Shown piece after piece: positions 8,791 through 17,443 of a DNA stretch of 64,000 bases. A program made the position numbers and the translations under genes. The stretch's first letter is position 1. Every line of letters starts with the position of its first letter. The notes under the pieces are model-generated. The model searched no databases, was not told where the DNA came from, and saw only the letters and a program-made list of their open reading frames with translations. Source of the DNA: Chitinivorax sp. PXF-14 (GTDB taxonomy: Bacteria > Pseudomonadota > Gammaproteobacteria > Burkholderiales > SCOH01); assembly GCF_040812015.1 (NCBI RefSeq), contig NZ_JBFNXJ010000008.1, forward strand, positions 124,001 to 188,000, in the 5' to 3' direction.

Positions 8791-9063
8791 TCAATGGCAG
8801 GCGCAGCTGCCGCCGCATGGCGTGGCAGCCGGTGCCGCGCTGCTGGCCTCGGTGTTGGCCGGCGGCGTGCTGGTCGAGCCGCCGCCCTTGAAGTCGGTGG
8901 CATACCAGCCGCTACCCTTGAGCTGAAAGCCCGCAGCCGACAAGAGCTTGCCTAGGGTTTGCTGCTTGCACGCCGGGCACTCGGTCAGCGGCGCATCGCT
9001 GACCTTTTGCAGGAATTCTTTCTGCAGGCCGCAGTTGCTGCAGCGGTATTCATAGATAGGCAT
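8791..9063 (-). CDS. FmdB family zinc-ribbon protein
   Basis: The 90-aa protein starts MPIYEYRCSNCG and has a second CPACKQQ pair at about residues 34-37, giving the CxxC...CxxC zinc ribbon of FmdB ('putative regulatory protein'). A low-complexity Ser/Thr/Pro/Ala linker leads to a Cys/His-rich tail (CGGSCACH) common in betaproteobacterial members that could bind a further metal. Molecular function is not established. It is the first gene of the fmdB-DUF502-aspS group; the AT-rich stretch just upstream (9064-9130) presumably holds its promoter. Confidence 0.93.
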   Translation of the reverse strand: MPIYEYRCSNCGLQKEFLQKVSDAPLTECPACKQQTLGKLLSAAGFQLKGSGWYATDFKGGGSTSTPPANTEASSAAPAATPCGGSCACH

Positions 9064-9195
9064 GGTTCAACTCCAGACCAGAATCGATACAAAAATAACA
9101 AACCCCGAAGTATATCATCGAGTTCGCACATTCTTTGTACGCCCCGCTGACATTCCACGAAAATGGTGGTGGTACCCGCCAATTCAAGCCGCGGG

Positions 9196-11220
9196 CTAGC
9201 CTGCAGCAGGCGTCTCGGCCTCCGCCTGTGCGGCCCGGCGCGTGGCGAGCTGGGCAAAGAACCGCGGGATCACTTGGGCGTCGCGCGTCTTGAGCATCGG
9301 CGGCAGGCTCTGCCAGATGCGCTTGCCATAAGGCTTGTCGACGATGCGGGTGTCGCAGATCATCAGCACGCCAGCGTCACGCTCGTCGCGGATCAAGCGA
9401 CCGGCCCCCTGCTTGAGCGTGATCGCCGCGCGCGGCAGCTGGTATTCGATGAAGGCATTGCGGCCGGCGCGGTTGATCTGGTCGACGCGGGCCGACAGCA
9501 CCGGGTCGTCCGGCGGCGCGAACGGCAGCTTGTCGATGACGACCAGTTGCAGTGCCTCGCCCTTGACGTCGATGCCTTCCCAGAAGGTCTGGCTCGCCAC
9601 CAGCACCGCATGCGGCAGGCTGCGGAAGCGTTCGAGCAGCTCGGTGCGCGAGCCCTCGCCCTGCAGCAGCAGGGGGTAGTCGAGCACCTCGCTCTCCAGC
9701 CTGGCCTTGACCAGCTCGTAGGCCTCGCGCATCGCGCGCAGGCTCGTGAACAGCAGGAACGCCCGCCCCTGGCTGGCCTTCAGCGCGGGCCAGGCCTCAT
9801 CGACGACGGCTGCGGTGAACTCGCGGCTGTTCGGCTCGGGCATATTCTTCGGCACATACAGCAGCGCCTGCGACTTGTAGTCGAACGGGCTGTCCCAACA
9901 AGCCGTTTCGGCGTCGTACAGGCCCATTTCATAGCAATAGTGCTTGAACTCGCGATTGACGGCGAGCGTGGCGGAGGTGAACACCCAGGCGCGTTTCTGG
10001 ATGTTGATCTGCTTGCGGAAGACGTCGGCGATGTCGAGCGGTGTGCTGTTGAGCTGGAAGGCATGGCTGAAGACCTCCACCCAGCGGACCGATTCCTTTT
10101 CGCGGCGCTTTTCCTTGCCGGTCTCGTCGTCGTTCCCGGCGGCCGGCGGCTCGTCGTCAAGCTGCCATGCATGCAGCTTGTCATTGAGCGCCAGCGCGCG
10201 CTCATGGCAGTTCTTCAGCCCTTCGCCGCGTTCGGCCGTGGCTTCGAGCAGATTGAGCAGGTCGATGAGCCTGGCTGCCAGGCCATCGAGCGCGAGCTGG
10301 AACTTCTCGTTGCCAGCGAGCTGGTGCTTGGGCAGGCGCAGGTTGTCCTGCTCGAAGGCAAGGCGCAGATCCTTGACGGCCTTTTCGAGCTTGCCGCAGG
10401 CCTCGTTCAGCGCCGGCATGTCCTTGGCTTCGGTCAGCGCCTCGGCCCGGCTGTCGCGCGCGAGTTCGAGCAGCTGGCCGCTCGACACATTGTCGCCAAA
10501 GAACAGGCTGGCGACCTCGGGCAGCTGGTGCGCCTCGTCGAACACCACGGTATTGCAGGCCGGCAACAGCTCGCCGGCGCCTTCATCGCGCAGCCACACG
10601 TCGGCGAAGAACAGGTGGTGGTTGACCACCACCACGTCGGCCGCCATCGCCTCCTTGCGCGCCTGCATGACATAGCATTCCTTGTGGTGCGGGCAGTCGG
10701 TGCCCAGGCAGTTCTCCTTGGTCGACGTAACGTGCGGCCAGATCGGCGCATTCTCCGGCACACCGGCGCAGCCGCTCTTGTCGCCATTGCTGCTGGTATG
10801 GGCATAGGAGCGGATCAGCTGCAGATGCTTCACCTCCTCGCGGCTGCTGAATCGCCCCTCCAGCGCGGCCTTTTCCAGATGGTAGTGGCACACGTAGTTG
10901 GCGCGCCCCTTGAGCAGCGCGACCGTCACCGGCACCTTGAGCGCGGCGCGCACGGTCGGGATGTCGCGCTGGAACAGCTGATCCTGCAGCGTCTTAGTAC
11001 CGGTGGAGATGATCACCTTGCCGCCGGACAAGAGCGCCGGGACGAGATAGGCATAGGTCTTGCCAGTGCCGGTGCCGGCCTCGGCCACCAGGATGCCCTG
11101 CGATTCGATGGCGTGCTCGACAGCCTGAGCCATCTCCAGCTGCTGCTGGCGTGGCCGGAAGCCCGCAATCCCCTGGGCGAGCGCCCCATCGAGGCCGAAT
11201 ACATGATCGAGGTCTGGCAT
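9196..11220 (-). CDS. ATP-dependent DNA helicase, DinG/YoaA family
   Basis: A 674-aa XPD-like superfamily 2 helicase. Walker A is AEAGTGTGKT (46-55), the DEAH box is VFDEAHQLPE, and a cysteine group (YVCHYH, GCAG, NCLG, DCPHHKEC) between the two matches the [4Fe-4S] domain of DinG/YoaA/XPD enzymes, so it should unwind 5' to 3' on ssDNA-tailed substrates in repair or replication rescue. The C-terminal helicase half has LVASQTFWEGIDVKGEALQ, LPFAPPDDPV and QGAGRLIRDERDAGV. Lack of an exonuclease domain and the length near 640-680 favour the YoaA branch. I start at the ATG at 11220 (MPDLDHVFGL); an in-frame start at 11286 would overlap the divergent methyltransferase start. Confidence 0.93.
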   Translation of the reverse strand: MPDLDHVFGLDGALAQGIAGFRPRQQQLEMAQAVEHAIESQGILVAEAGTGTGKTYAYLVPALLSGGKVIISTGTKTLQDQLFQRDIPTVRAALKVPVTVALLKGRANYVCHYHLEKAALEGRFSSREEVKHLQLIRSYAHTSSNGDKSGCAGVPENAPIWPHVTSTKENCLGTDCPHHKECYVMQARKEAMAADVVVVNHHLFFADVWLRDEGAGELLPACNTVVFDEAHQLPEVASLFFGDNVSSGQLLELARDSRAEALTEAKDMPALNEACGKLEKAVKDLRLAFEQDNLRLPKHQLAGNEKFQLALDGLAARLIDLLNLLEATAERGEGLKNCHERALALNDKLHAWQLDDEPPAAGNDDETGKEKRREKESVRWVEVFSHAFQLNSTPLDIADVFRKQINIQKRAWVFTSATLAVNREFKHYCYEMGLYDAETACWDSPFDYKSQALLYVPKNMPEPNSREFTAAVVDEAWPALKASQGRAFLLFTSLRAMREAYELVKARLESEVLDYPLLLQGEGSRTELLERFRSLPHAVLVASQTFWEGIDVKGEALQLVVIDKLPFAPPDDPVLSARVDQINRAGRNAFIEYQLPRAAITLKQGAGRLIRDERDAGVLMICDTRIVDKPYGKRIWQSLPPMLKTRDAQVIPRFFAQLATRRAAQAEAETPAAG

Positions 11221-11284
11221 GTGAAAGCTGGCAATACAAAGGGCGAATGTTAACATGGCCGCCACCAACACAAGGGAGACGACC

Positions 11285-11866
11285 ATGGCGCAGGACAGTT
11301 CCCAAGCCGGCTTCTGGGAGAGCCGCTACCGCGATCGCACGATGCCATGGGATGCCGGCTCGGTGCCCGCCGCGCTGCTGCAATGGCTGCCAGGGCAGGC
11401 GCCCGGTCATGTGCTGATCCCAGGCTGCGGCAGCGCCTACGAGGTTGCCGCGTTTCACGAGGCGGGCTGGGATGCGCTGGCGGTCGATTTCAGCGAGCTC
11501 GCTGTGGTGCAGGCCAAGGCCAAGCTCGGCACGTTGGGCGACCGTGTGCAGTACGGCGATTTTTTCGCCCTATCGGCGCAGCCACCGTATGACCTGATCT
11601 ACGAGCGCGCCTTCCTGTGCGCGCTGCCACGCCGCATGTGGGCCGACTATGCGCGACAGTGCGCGGCGCTGCTGAAGCCGGGCGGCAGCCTGAGCGGGTT
11701 CTTCTTCCTCAAGGAGACCCCGAACGGTCCGCCCTTCGGGACGAGCGAGGCCGAGTTGCAGGCACTGCTTGGCGCAGCGTTCGAGCTGACGGAACGGCGC
11801 CCCGTGGCGGCATCGATTCCGGTATTCGACGGCGCCGAGTGGTGGCTCAGCTGGCGGCGATGCTGA
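11285..11866 (+). CDS. Thiopurine S-methyltransferase (TPMT)-like SAM-dependent methyltransferase
   Basis: A 193-aa Rossmann-fold methyltransferase. The N-terminal FWESRYRDRTMPWDAG is the TPMT-family signature, the SAM site is HVLIPGCGSAYEVAAF, followed by AVDFSELAVVQAKAK and GDFF. These proteins methylate sulfur, selenium or tellurium compounds; the substrate here is not known. The start at 11285 is supported by AGGGAG 7 nt upstream; the in-frame ATG at 11255 has no such site. The gene diverges from the helicase. Its last 12 codons form the left arm of a 21-bp inverted repeat. Confidence 0.9.
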   Translation: MAQDSSQAGFWESRYRDRTMPWDAGSVPAALLQWLPGQAPGHVLIPGCGSAYEVAAFHEAGWDALAVDFSELAVVQAKAKLGTLGDRVQYGDFFALSAQPPYDLIYERAFLCALPRRMWADYARQCAALLKPGGSLSGFFFLKETPNGPPFGTSEAELQALLGAAFELTERRPVAASIPVFDGAEWWLSWRRC

Positions 11867-11886
11867 GCTGAGCCACCACTCGGCGC
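11832..11886. repeat. Perfect 21-bp inverted repeat spanning the methyltransferase stop codon
   Basis: GCGCCGAGTGGTGGCTCAGC-T (11832-11852) is perfectly repeated in reverse complement at 11866-11886, with a 13-nt spacer. The left arm encodes the protein's C-terminus and the right arm lies just beyond the TGA. There is no U-tract, so it is not a canonical terminator; as RNA it would be a very stable hairpin that may block 3' exonucleases. Confidence 0.8.
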
Positions 11887-11948
11887 GGATGACGAAACGA
11901 GCGATTGTTGACTAGACTGATCGCATGGCAACTCGCGTAGACGTATAG

Positions 11949-12779
11949 ATGCAAACACTCAATTTACGCCCCCGCCGCTCGCACGGGCTGCAAGCTGGCC
12001 TCGCGGCGCTGTTGCTGGCTGCGGGATCGAGCGCATGGGCCGATTTGCCGGACAATCTGGTCGTCCGGGTCTGCGACGACACGCTGGAGTGGCCACCCTT
12101 CACCTATCGCAAGCGCGATGCGGCTGGCAGGCCCGGCGAGGAGGTCGTCGGTTATTCGATCGACGTGTTGCGGACCATTCTCGTGCGCGAGCAGATCGAC
12201 TTCGACGTCAAGCTGGTGCCGTGGTCACGCTGCCTGGCCGAGGCGCGCCGGGGCGGCACCTTCAACATGCTGCAGAACGCCAGCGCGAGCCAGGAACGGT
12301 CTCGCGATTTCTGGATGTCGCGGCCGTATTACCGTCTCAACAGTTACTACTTCTATTCGCGCAAGCGCTTCCCCGCCGGGCTCGACATCAAGGGTCTGGC
12401 GGATTTCAAACGCTATCATGTGTGCGGCATTCACGGCTTCAACTACGAGCCCTACGGCTTGCAGGGCGATGCGATCGACCAGTCGTCGGTCAGCTTCCGC
12501 ACCTTGCTGAAACGCATCCACCTCGGCAGCTGCGATCTCTTCATCGAGAAAATCGAAGTCATGCAGGGCTACCGCTCCGTCGGCGAGCCATTCATCGACG
12601 ACTCGGCCCTGGCCCACAGCGCCGTGCCGGGTATCGGCCCGGTGCCCTTCCATTTCCTCGTGTCGCGCGCTTACGCGAATGGCGAGGCGCTGGTCAACGT
12701 GCTCAATGCCGGGATCGACGAGATGGAGCGCTCGGGCAAGCTGCAACGGCTATGGCGCAGCCATGTCGGCGGTAAGTAG
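11949..12779 (+). CDS. Periplasmic solute-binding protein, family 3 (transporter substrate-binding domain)
   Basis: The 276-aa product has a signal peptide (basic MQTLNLRPRRSHG, hydrophobic core, cleavage near SSAWA-DLPDN, about residue 32). The mature part has the SBP_bac_3 pattern: VRVCDDTLEWPPFTYR, then GYSIDVLRTIL, VPWSRCLAEARRG and NASASQERSRDF. Ligands of this family are polar amino acids or related compounds. It has no cognate permease nearby, so it may feed a transporter elsewhere or act as a sensor. It is transcribed toward the ABC ATPase gene on the other strand; the two stop codons abut exactly at 12779/12780. Confidence 0.85.
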   Translation: MQTLNLRPRRSHGLQAGLAALLLAAGSSAWADLPDNLVVRVCDDTLEWPPFTYRKRDAAGRPGEEVVGYSIDVLRTILVREQIDFDVKLVPWSRCLAEARRGGTFNMLQNASASQERSRDFWMSRPYYRLNSYYFYSRKRFPAGLDIKGLADFKRYHVCGIHGFNYEPYGLQGDAIDQSSVSFRTLLKRIHLGSCDLFIEKIEVMQGYRSVGEPFIDDSALAHSAVPGIGPVPFHFLVSRAYANGEALVNVLNAGIDEMERSGKLQRLWRSHVGGK

Positions 12780-13898
12780 TCAGCCCTGCGGCCAGGCGCC
12801 GCCGTCACCGAACACCTGGATACAATCTGATGGCAGCGCCAGTGGCGCCAGCATGCCGACCCGGATGCCGAGCCGCTGCACATCGAGCGGGTTCAGCTCG
12901 GCAACGACTCGCGTCCCGCGCATCGAGCTTGGCTTCAGGCGCACCCGCACGGTGGGGCCGAGGAAATCCATGGCTTCGATATGGCACAGCAGGTTGTTCT
13001 GCTGCGGCCGCCATTCATGCAGCAGCCGCACATTCTCCGGGCGGATGAACAGCTTGATGCGGGTGCCCGGCGGCAGATAGCGCTGCTGCCGCAGCATCAG
13101 CGCCATGTCGCCGACCAGCGCCATGCCCGCACCCAGCGTCACCGCGGGGAGCCAGTTGCCCTGCCCGATCAGGCGGGCGACGTATTCGCTGGCGGGGTTG
13201 CAATACACCTGCTGCGGCGTGCCGATCTGGGCAACCATGCCCTCCTCCATCACGGCGATGCGGTCGGCCATAGCCATTGCATCGAGCGGGTCGCGCAGCG
13301 CCACGATCGTCGTCAGCCCTTGCTGTTGCTGGCGTTCACGCAGCAGCACGCGTAGGGCGATCTTGTCTTCGCCATCGAGCCCGGCCAGCGGTTCGTCTGC
13401 CAGCAACAGCCGCGGCGAGCGCACCAGTGCGCGCGCCAGCGTCACGCGGCGGCGCAGTGCTGGCGTCAGCGAGGCGGGGAAACGCCCACCCAGGCCATTG
13501 AGACCAACCTGGGCCAGCAGGGCCTCGACCCGAGCCGCTGCCTCACCGTCGCTACCGACCAGGCCCAGCCTGACGTTGCGGCGGACATTGAGCACCGGCA
13601 CCAGTGAGTCGGGAGTCGCCCACAGCGCCATGCCCCGCGCAGCGGGCGGCAGGCGGCCGACATCGCGGCCATCCAGATCGAGCTGGCCGCTGCCTGGCCT
13701 CGCTTCACCAGCGATGACCCGCAGCAGCTGGCTGTTGCCGCAAGCGGCGGGCCCGAGCAGGCAGACCAGTTCGCCCTTGACCACGTCGAGGTCGATCGGC
13801 CGGCCCGGCGAGCCTTTACGGGACGGGGCTGTGAACGCATGCAAGGACAGGAACGGCGCGGGTGTCGCAGCGGCAGGCAGGTGCTGTGGATGGTTCAC
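12780..13898 (-). CDS. Degenerate ABC transporter ATP-binding subunit (PotA/FbpC-like)
   Basis: A 372-aa protein with the fold and order of carbohydrate/spermidine/iron-type ABC ATPases plus a C-terminal TOBE-like region (about 240-372, with RIKLFIRPENVRLL). Most catalytic motifs are changed. Walker A is GPAACGNS (49-56, Asn55 in place of Lys); the Q-loop Gln is Thr95 (LWATPDSL); the signature is LTPAL (144-148) instead of LSGGQ; the switch His is Arg202 (ALRDPLD). Walker B LLLADEP with D168/E169 and the D-loop are kept. So hydrolysis is unlikely although the fold seems intact. The GTG at 13898 is the chosen start. No permease gene is adjacent. It could be a regulatory pseudo-ATPase or an early-stage decaying gene without frameshifts. 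Confidence 0.85.
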   Translation of the reverse strand: MNHPQHLPAAATPAPFLSLHAFTAPSRKGSPGRPIDLDVVKGELVCLLGPAACGNSQLLRVIAGEARPGSGQLDLDGRDVGRLPPAARGMALWATPDSLVPVLNVRRNVRLGLVGSDGEAAARVEALLAQVGLNGLGGRFPASLTPALRRRVTLARALVRSPRLLLADEPLAGLDGEDKIALRVLLRERQQQQGLTTIVALRDPLDAMAMADRIAVMEEGMVAQIGTPQQVYCNPASEYVARLIGQGNWLPAVTLGAGMALVGDMALMLRQQRYLPPGTRIKLFIRPENVRLLHEWRPQQNNLLCHIEAMDFLGPTVRVRLKPSSMRGTRVVAELNPLDVQRLGIRVGMLAPLALPSDCIQVFGDGGAWPQG

Positions 13899-14190
13899 CG
13901 GCGCCCCCGGCAGTCGGCGTGCAGACGATGGACTGCGCCAGACCGGGCGGAACGCGGCCGGGACGCATCGGCTTTTGCGGGGGATCGAATGAAAACGGCA
14001 AATCGGCTCGGCATGGCGTCATGGCAGGGAGAAGTACAACCGCGTCAGCCTACAGCGGCCAGTTTGCGCGAATGTGACAGGGGCGGGGAAATACCTGGAT
14101 TCGGTAAAAATTCAGCCATTGCAGTCGCAAACAAGCGACCGATTTCCGCTAAGATCGATGTCAATGTCTACCGTTTGAGCCCGCCCTGCC

Positions 14191-15519
14191 ATGAATACCA
14201 GTACCCAGCCCACCACGCGGCGCGCGCGTCCGCCGTCGCTGCTGTCCGATCACCCCGAGCGCCTGGCGCTCAATGACGAGGCACATGCCCGCCCGTTCGA
14301 GGCGGTAAGGCCGCCGACGCGCGCCAGCTACATCGCCTACCTCAACCACAGCATCTGCTACGAGCAGGAGCTGGCGCTGATGGCCGAGCTGTGCGCCAGC
14401 TACGACGTCGCACCGCCGGCCGCCGGGCGCAACCACTTTTCCGCCAACCTTGGCGCTTTCCGCTTCAAATGGGCGCGCCACTCGGAGTTCTCATCCGTCA
14501 CCTTCATCCGCCACGGCGAGTTCCGCGACCCGTTCGGCGAGCCGGCGCTGCTGCATGTGCCCGAAAGCTGGCTCAAGCAGTTGCCCGGCGATGTGCTGGT
14601 GGCCGCCCATGCAGGGCTCGAGGTGCAGCGCCTGCTGCCGGAGAAGCTCGAAGCGGTGTCGACCGAGTATTTCAAGGGCAACGATCTGATCGGCGCGCGC
14701 ATCGGCGACGGCAGCGGCGCGGTGTACACCGATTTCCGCATCCATGCCGACGGCTTCTCGCGCTATCTGCTGGCCGACATCCAGATGGGCCCCAAGCAGG
14801 CCGGGCGCATGCTGCAGCGGCTGTTCGAGATCGACACCTACCGCATGATGGCCTCGCTCGCGCTGCCGCTGGCAAAGAGCCTGTCGCCGACGCTGAACGA
14901 CGCCGACCGCGAGCTCGCCGTGCTCACCGCCGCCATGGCCGATGCGCGGCAGGAAGACGAGCCGCAACTACTCGACCGGCTGACCCGGCTGGCCGCCCAC
15001 ATCGAGCGCCTGCTGTCGGAGAGCGATTACCGCTTCTCGGCCGCCCGCGCCTATTACGGCATCGTCGAGCGCCGCATCGGCGAGCTGCGCGAGGTCCGCA
15101 TCCAGGGCATGCAGCCGTTCCGCGAGTTTATGGAACGCCGCCTCGCCCCAGCCATGAATACCTGCGACTCGGTCGAGCGGCGCCAACGCATGCTGGCCGA
15201 CCGGGTCAGCCGCGCCTCGGCCATGCTGCGCGCGCGCGTCGATATCTCGCTCGAACGGCAGAACCAGGAGCTGCTCGGCTCGATGGATCGCCGCGCCAAG
15301 CTGCAACTGCGGCTGCAGGAGACGGTCGAGGGGCTGTCTGTCGCAGCCATCACCTATTACACGGTCGGTCTGGTCGGCTACGCCGCCAAGGGGCTCAAGA
15401 CCGCCGGGCTGCATATCGAGCCGGAACTGGCCATGGGCCTGGCGATCCCGGTCGTCGCACTGGCGGTGGCGCTGGGTTTGAGGCGCATGCGCAAGGCGCT
15501 CGCGCAGGAGATGGAGTAG
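14191..15519 (+). CDS. DUF3422 family membrane-anchored protein
   Basis: A 442-aa protein of unknown function. It opens with SLLSDHPERLALNDEAHARP, a hallmark of DUF3422, and continues with an alpha/beta part (HFSANLGAFRFKWARHSEFS) and long helical segments (about 235-370). The C-terminus carries two transmembrane helices (about 372-392 and 408-425) ending in a short basic tail. Members are usually described as membrane proteins that resemble CorA-like arrangements in outline, but no activity is shown. It is monocistronic; the 292 nt upstream (13899-14190) show no gene and presumably hold its promoter. Confidence 0.9.
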   Translation: MNTSTQPTTRRARPPSLLSDHPERLALNDEAHARPFEAVRPPTRASYIAYLNHSICYEQELALMAELCASYDVAPPAAGRNHFSANLGAFRFKWARHSEFSSVTFIRHGEFRDPFGEPALLHVPESWLKQLPGDVLVAAHAGLEVQRLLPEKLEAVSTEYFKGNDLIGARIGDGSGAVYTDFRIHADGFSRYLLADIQMGPKQAGRMLQRLFEIDTYRMMASLALPLAKSLSPTLNDADRELAVLTAAMADARQEDEPQLLDRLTRLAAHIERLLSESDYRFSAARAYYGIVERRIGELREVRIQGMQPFREFMERRLAPAMNTCDSVERRQRMLADRVSRASAMLRARVDISLERQNQELLGSMDRRAKLQLRLQETVEGLSVAAITYYTVGLVGYAAKGLKTAGLHIEPELAMGLAIPVVALAVALGLRRMRKALAQEME

Positions 15520-15666
15520 GCAGGTAGTGCACGTCGTTCGCACCCGCGTGGATCGGCGCCTGATTTTGTCCCGGTGATTTTGCGGGCAAGCCTTCGGCTA
15601 ACCCGCGCTACCGCGCAGAAATTATTCGTATATGAATAAGCTGAGAAATACTGCCAATGGAGATAT

Positions 15667-15846
15667 CTAGGGGATTACCGGTGTCTCTTCCAGATCACTC
15701 ATTTCCTTCAGCAGGCAACTGCTGCACCGGTAGAGGACGATCGACAGCGTTTCGCCTTTCCCTATCTCCTCGTATGCCGGCGTGGCACCGCAATAGCTGC
15801 ACCTCATATCGGCCAGCGGCGTCTGTTCCTGGTCAGCTTGTTCCAT
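15667..15846 (-). CDS. Small zinc-ribbon protein (59 aa)
   Basis: A short reading frame (ATG 15846, stop 15667) encodes a 59-aa protein with two CxxC pairs, C16-SY-C19 and C41-SS-C44, separated by 21 residues (GATPAYEEIGKGETLSIVLYR), as expected for one zinc ribbon. GAGGGG lies 9 nt before the ATG, a credible ribosome-binding site. The acidic composition and the paired cysteines argue against chance. I do not recognise the family; a metal-binding adaptor or regulator is possible. It is surrounded by 147 nt and 212 nt of noncoding DNA. Confidence 0.6.
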   Translation of the reverse strand: MEQADQEQTPLADMRCSYCGATPAYEEIGKGETLSIVLYRCSSCLLKEMSDLEETPVIP

Positions 15847-16058
15847 GTTCCGGTCCCCTCAGCGTCAAAGACGCATCACTGTATGCCTCGGCCCCCTACC
15901 CGTCAAAGCCAGCCATGTAGTGCGGCCCTTTACCCCAGGTGGATCGGTATCTGGCCATGCCTCATTGATGTTGCGCGCAACGGCTAACGTATCCCGCAAC
16001 AGTCATACACGGCCGGACTCAAGGAGCCGTCTGTCAGACATATAAATCGGGACAGGTA

Positions 16059-16079
16059 GGCCGGCCCGTTGGGCCGGCC
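16059..16079 (-). terminator. Stable hairpin after gabT
   Basis: GGCCGGCCC (16059-16067) and GGGCCGGCC (16071-16079) form a perfect 9-bp GC stem with a 3-nt loop, 13 nt downstream of the gabT stop. No long T-run follows on the minus strand, so it may be a weak or Rho-assisted terminator. Confidence 0.55.
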
Positions 16080-16092
16080 GCAAGATATGGAA

Positions 16093-17376
16093 TCAGACCG
16101 CAAGCCGGTCAAACACCCGCGTGAGGATCGCCAGCCCCTCGTCCACGATCTCGTTGCCAGCCGTCAGCGGCACCAGGAAGCGGATCACGTTGCCATAGGT
16201 GCCGCAGGACAGCAGGATCAGCCCCTCCTGCGCCGCAGCCGTGACCAGCCCACGCGTCAACTCGGCATCGGGCTGGTGGGCGCCGCCGTCCTTGACCAGC
16301 TCCATCGCCACCATTGCGCCCTGGTTGCGGATCTCGCCGATGCGCCTGGGATGCCTGGTCTGCATCGCTTTCAGCTTGGCGACCATGGCCTCGCCGATGT
16401 CACGCGAGCGCTGGCACAGGTTTTCCTCTTCCATCACCTCGAGCACCGCGAGCGCTGCGGCAATCGCGACCGGCGAGCCGGCATAGGTGCCGCCAAGCCC
16501 ACCGGGCGCCGGGGCATCCATGAGCGCGGCACGGCCGACGACAGCCGCCAGCGGGTAACCGCCGGCGAGCGATTTGGCCATGGTCATCAGGTCGGGCTCG
16601 ACTCCCAGCTGTTCGCTCATGAACATCGTGCCGGTGCGCGCAAAGCCGGTCTGGATCTCGTCGGCGATCAGCACGATGCCATGCTCGTCGCACAGCTTGC
16701 GCAGGGCCTGCATCAGCTCGGGTGGCGCCGCGTAGAAACCGCCCTCGCCCTGCACTGGCTCGATGATGATGGCCGCGACGCGCGACGGCTCGATATCACA
16801 CTTGAAGACATTGGCGATCGCCCTCAGCGAGTCCTCGACGCTGATGCCGTGGTACGGCACGGGGAACGGCACATGGTAGATCTCACCCGGAAACGGCCCG
16901 AAGCCGGCCTTGTAGGGCAGCACCTTGCCGGTCAGCCCCATGGTGTAATGGGTGCGGCCATGAAAGCCGCCGGTAAACGCGATCACGCCGCTGCGCCGGG
17001 TATGGGCGCGGGCAATCTTGATCGCGTTCTCGACGGCTTCGGCGCCGGTCGAGACGAAAATCACCTTCTTCTCGCCCGCGATAGGTGCGATCCGGCACAG
17101 CTTCTCCGCCAGCTCGACGGCCGATTCATAGGGGTTGACCATCAGGCAGGTGTGGCTGAAGTGCTGCACCTGATCGATCACCGCCGCCGTCACCTTGGGG
17201 TGGGTATGGCCGGTATTGACCACGGCGATGCCGCCGCCGAAGTCGATGTAACGCTTGCCTTCCACATCCCATAGCTCGGCGTTCTGCGCACGCTCGATGT
17301 AGATCGCATGGGCCGCGCCCATGCCCCGTGGGAATACCGCGGCGCGCCGCTGATGCAGTTCCTGATTGTTTGCCAT
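16093..17376 (-). CDS. gabT: 4-aminobutyrate aminotransferase
   Basis: The 427-aa protein is a class III PLP aminotransferase with the GabT pattern: GGGIAVVNTGHTHP near the N-terminus, STGAEAVENAIKIAR for phosphate binding, GFHGRT, IIIEPVQGEGG, ADEIQTGFARTG and the PLP-lysine context TMAKSLAGGYPL. It moves the amino group of GABA to 2-oxoglutarate, giving succinate semialdehyde. A strong Shine-Dalgarno (GAGGAAGGGA) precedes the ATG. It lies 67 nt downstream of gabD, the next enzyme of the pathway, on the same strand. Confidence 0.95.
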   Translation of the reverse strand: MANNQELHQRRAAVFPRGMGAAHAIYIERAQNAELWDVEGKRYIDFGGGIAVVNTGHTHPKVTAAVIDQVQHFSHTCLMVNPYESAVELAEKLCRIAPIAGEKKVIFVSTGAEAVENAIKIARAHTRRSGVIAFTGGFHGRTHYTMGLTGKVLPYKAGFGPFPGEIYHVPFPVPYHGISVEDSLRAIANVFKCDIEPSRVAAIIIEPVQGEGGFYAAPPELMQALRKLCDEHGIVLIADEIQTGFARTGTMFMSEQLGVEPDLMTMAKSLAGGYPLAAVVGRAALMDAPAPGGLGGTYAGSPVAIAAALAVLEVMEEENLCQRSRDIGEAMVAKLKAMQTRHPRRIGEIRNQGAMVAMELVKDGGAHQPDAELTRGLVTAAAQEGLILLSCGTYGNVIRFLVPLTAGNEIVDEGLAILTRVFDRLAV

Positions 17377-17443
17377 ATCGTCCCTTCCTCATGCTGGCCC
17401 GGCTTGATAGCCGACGCCGTCAATTGCGGTTAACACCCGTGAA

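Noticed and set aside
9163-11253. A 696-codon open frame opposite the DinG/YoaA helicase
   Set aside because: Shadow of a clearly recognised helicase; no motifs of its own.
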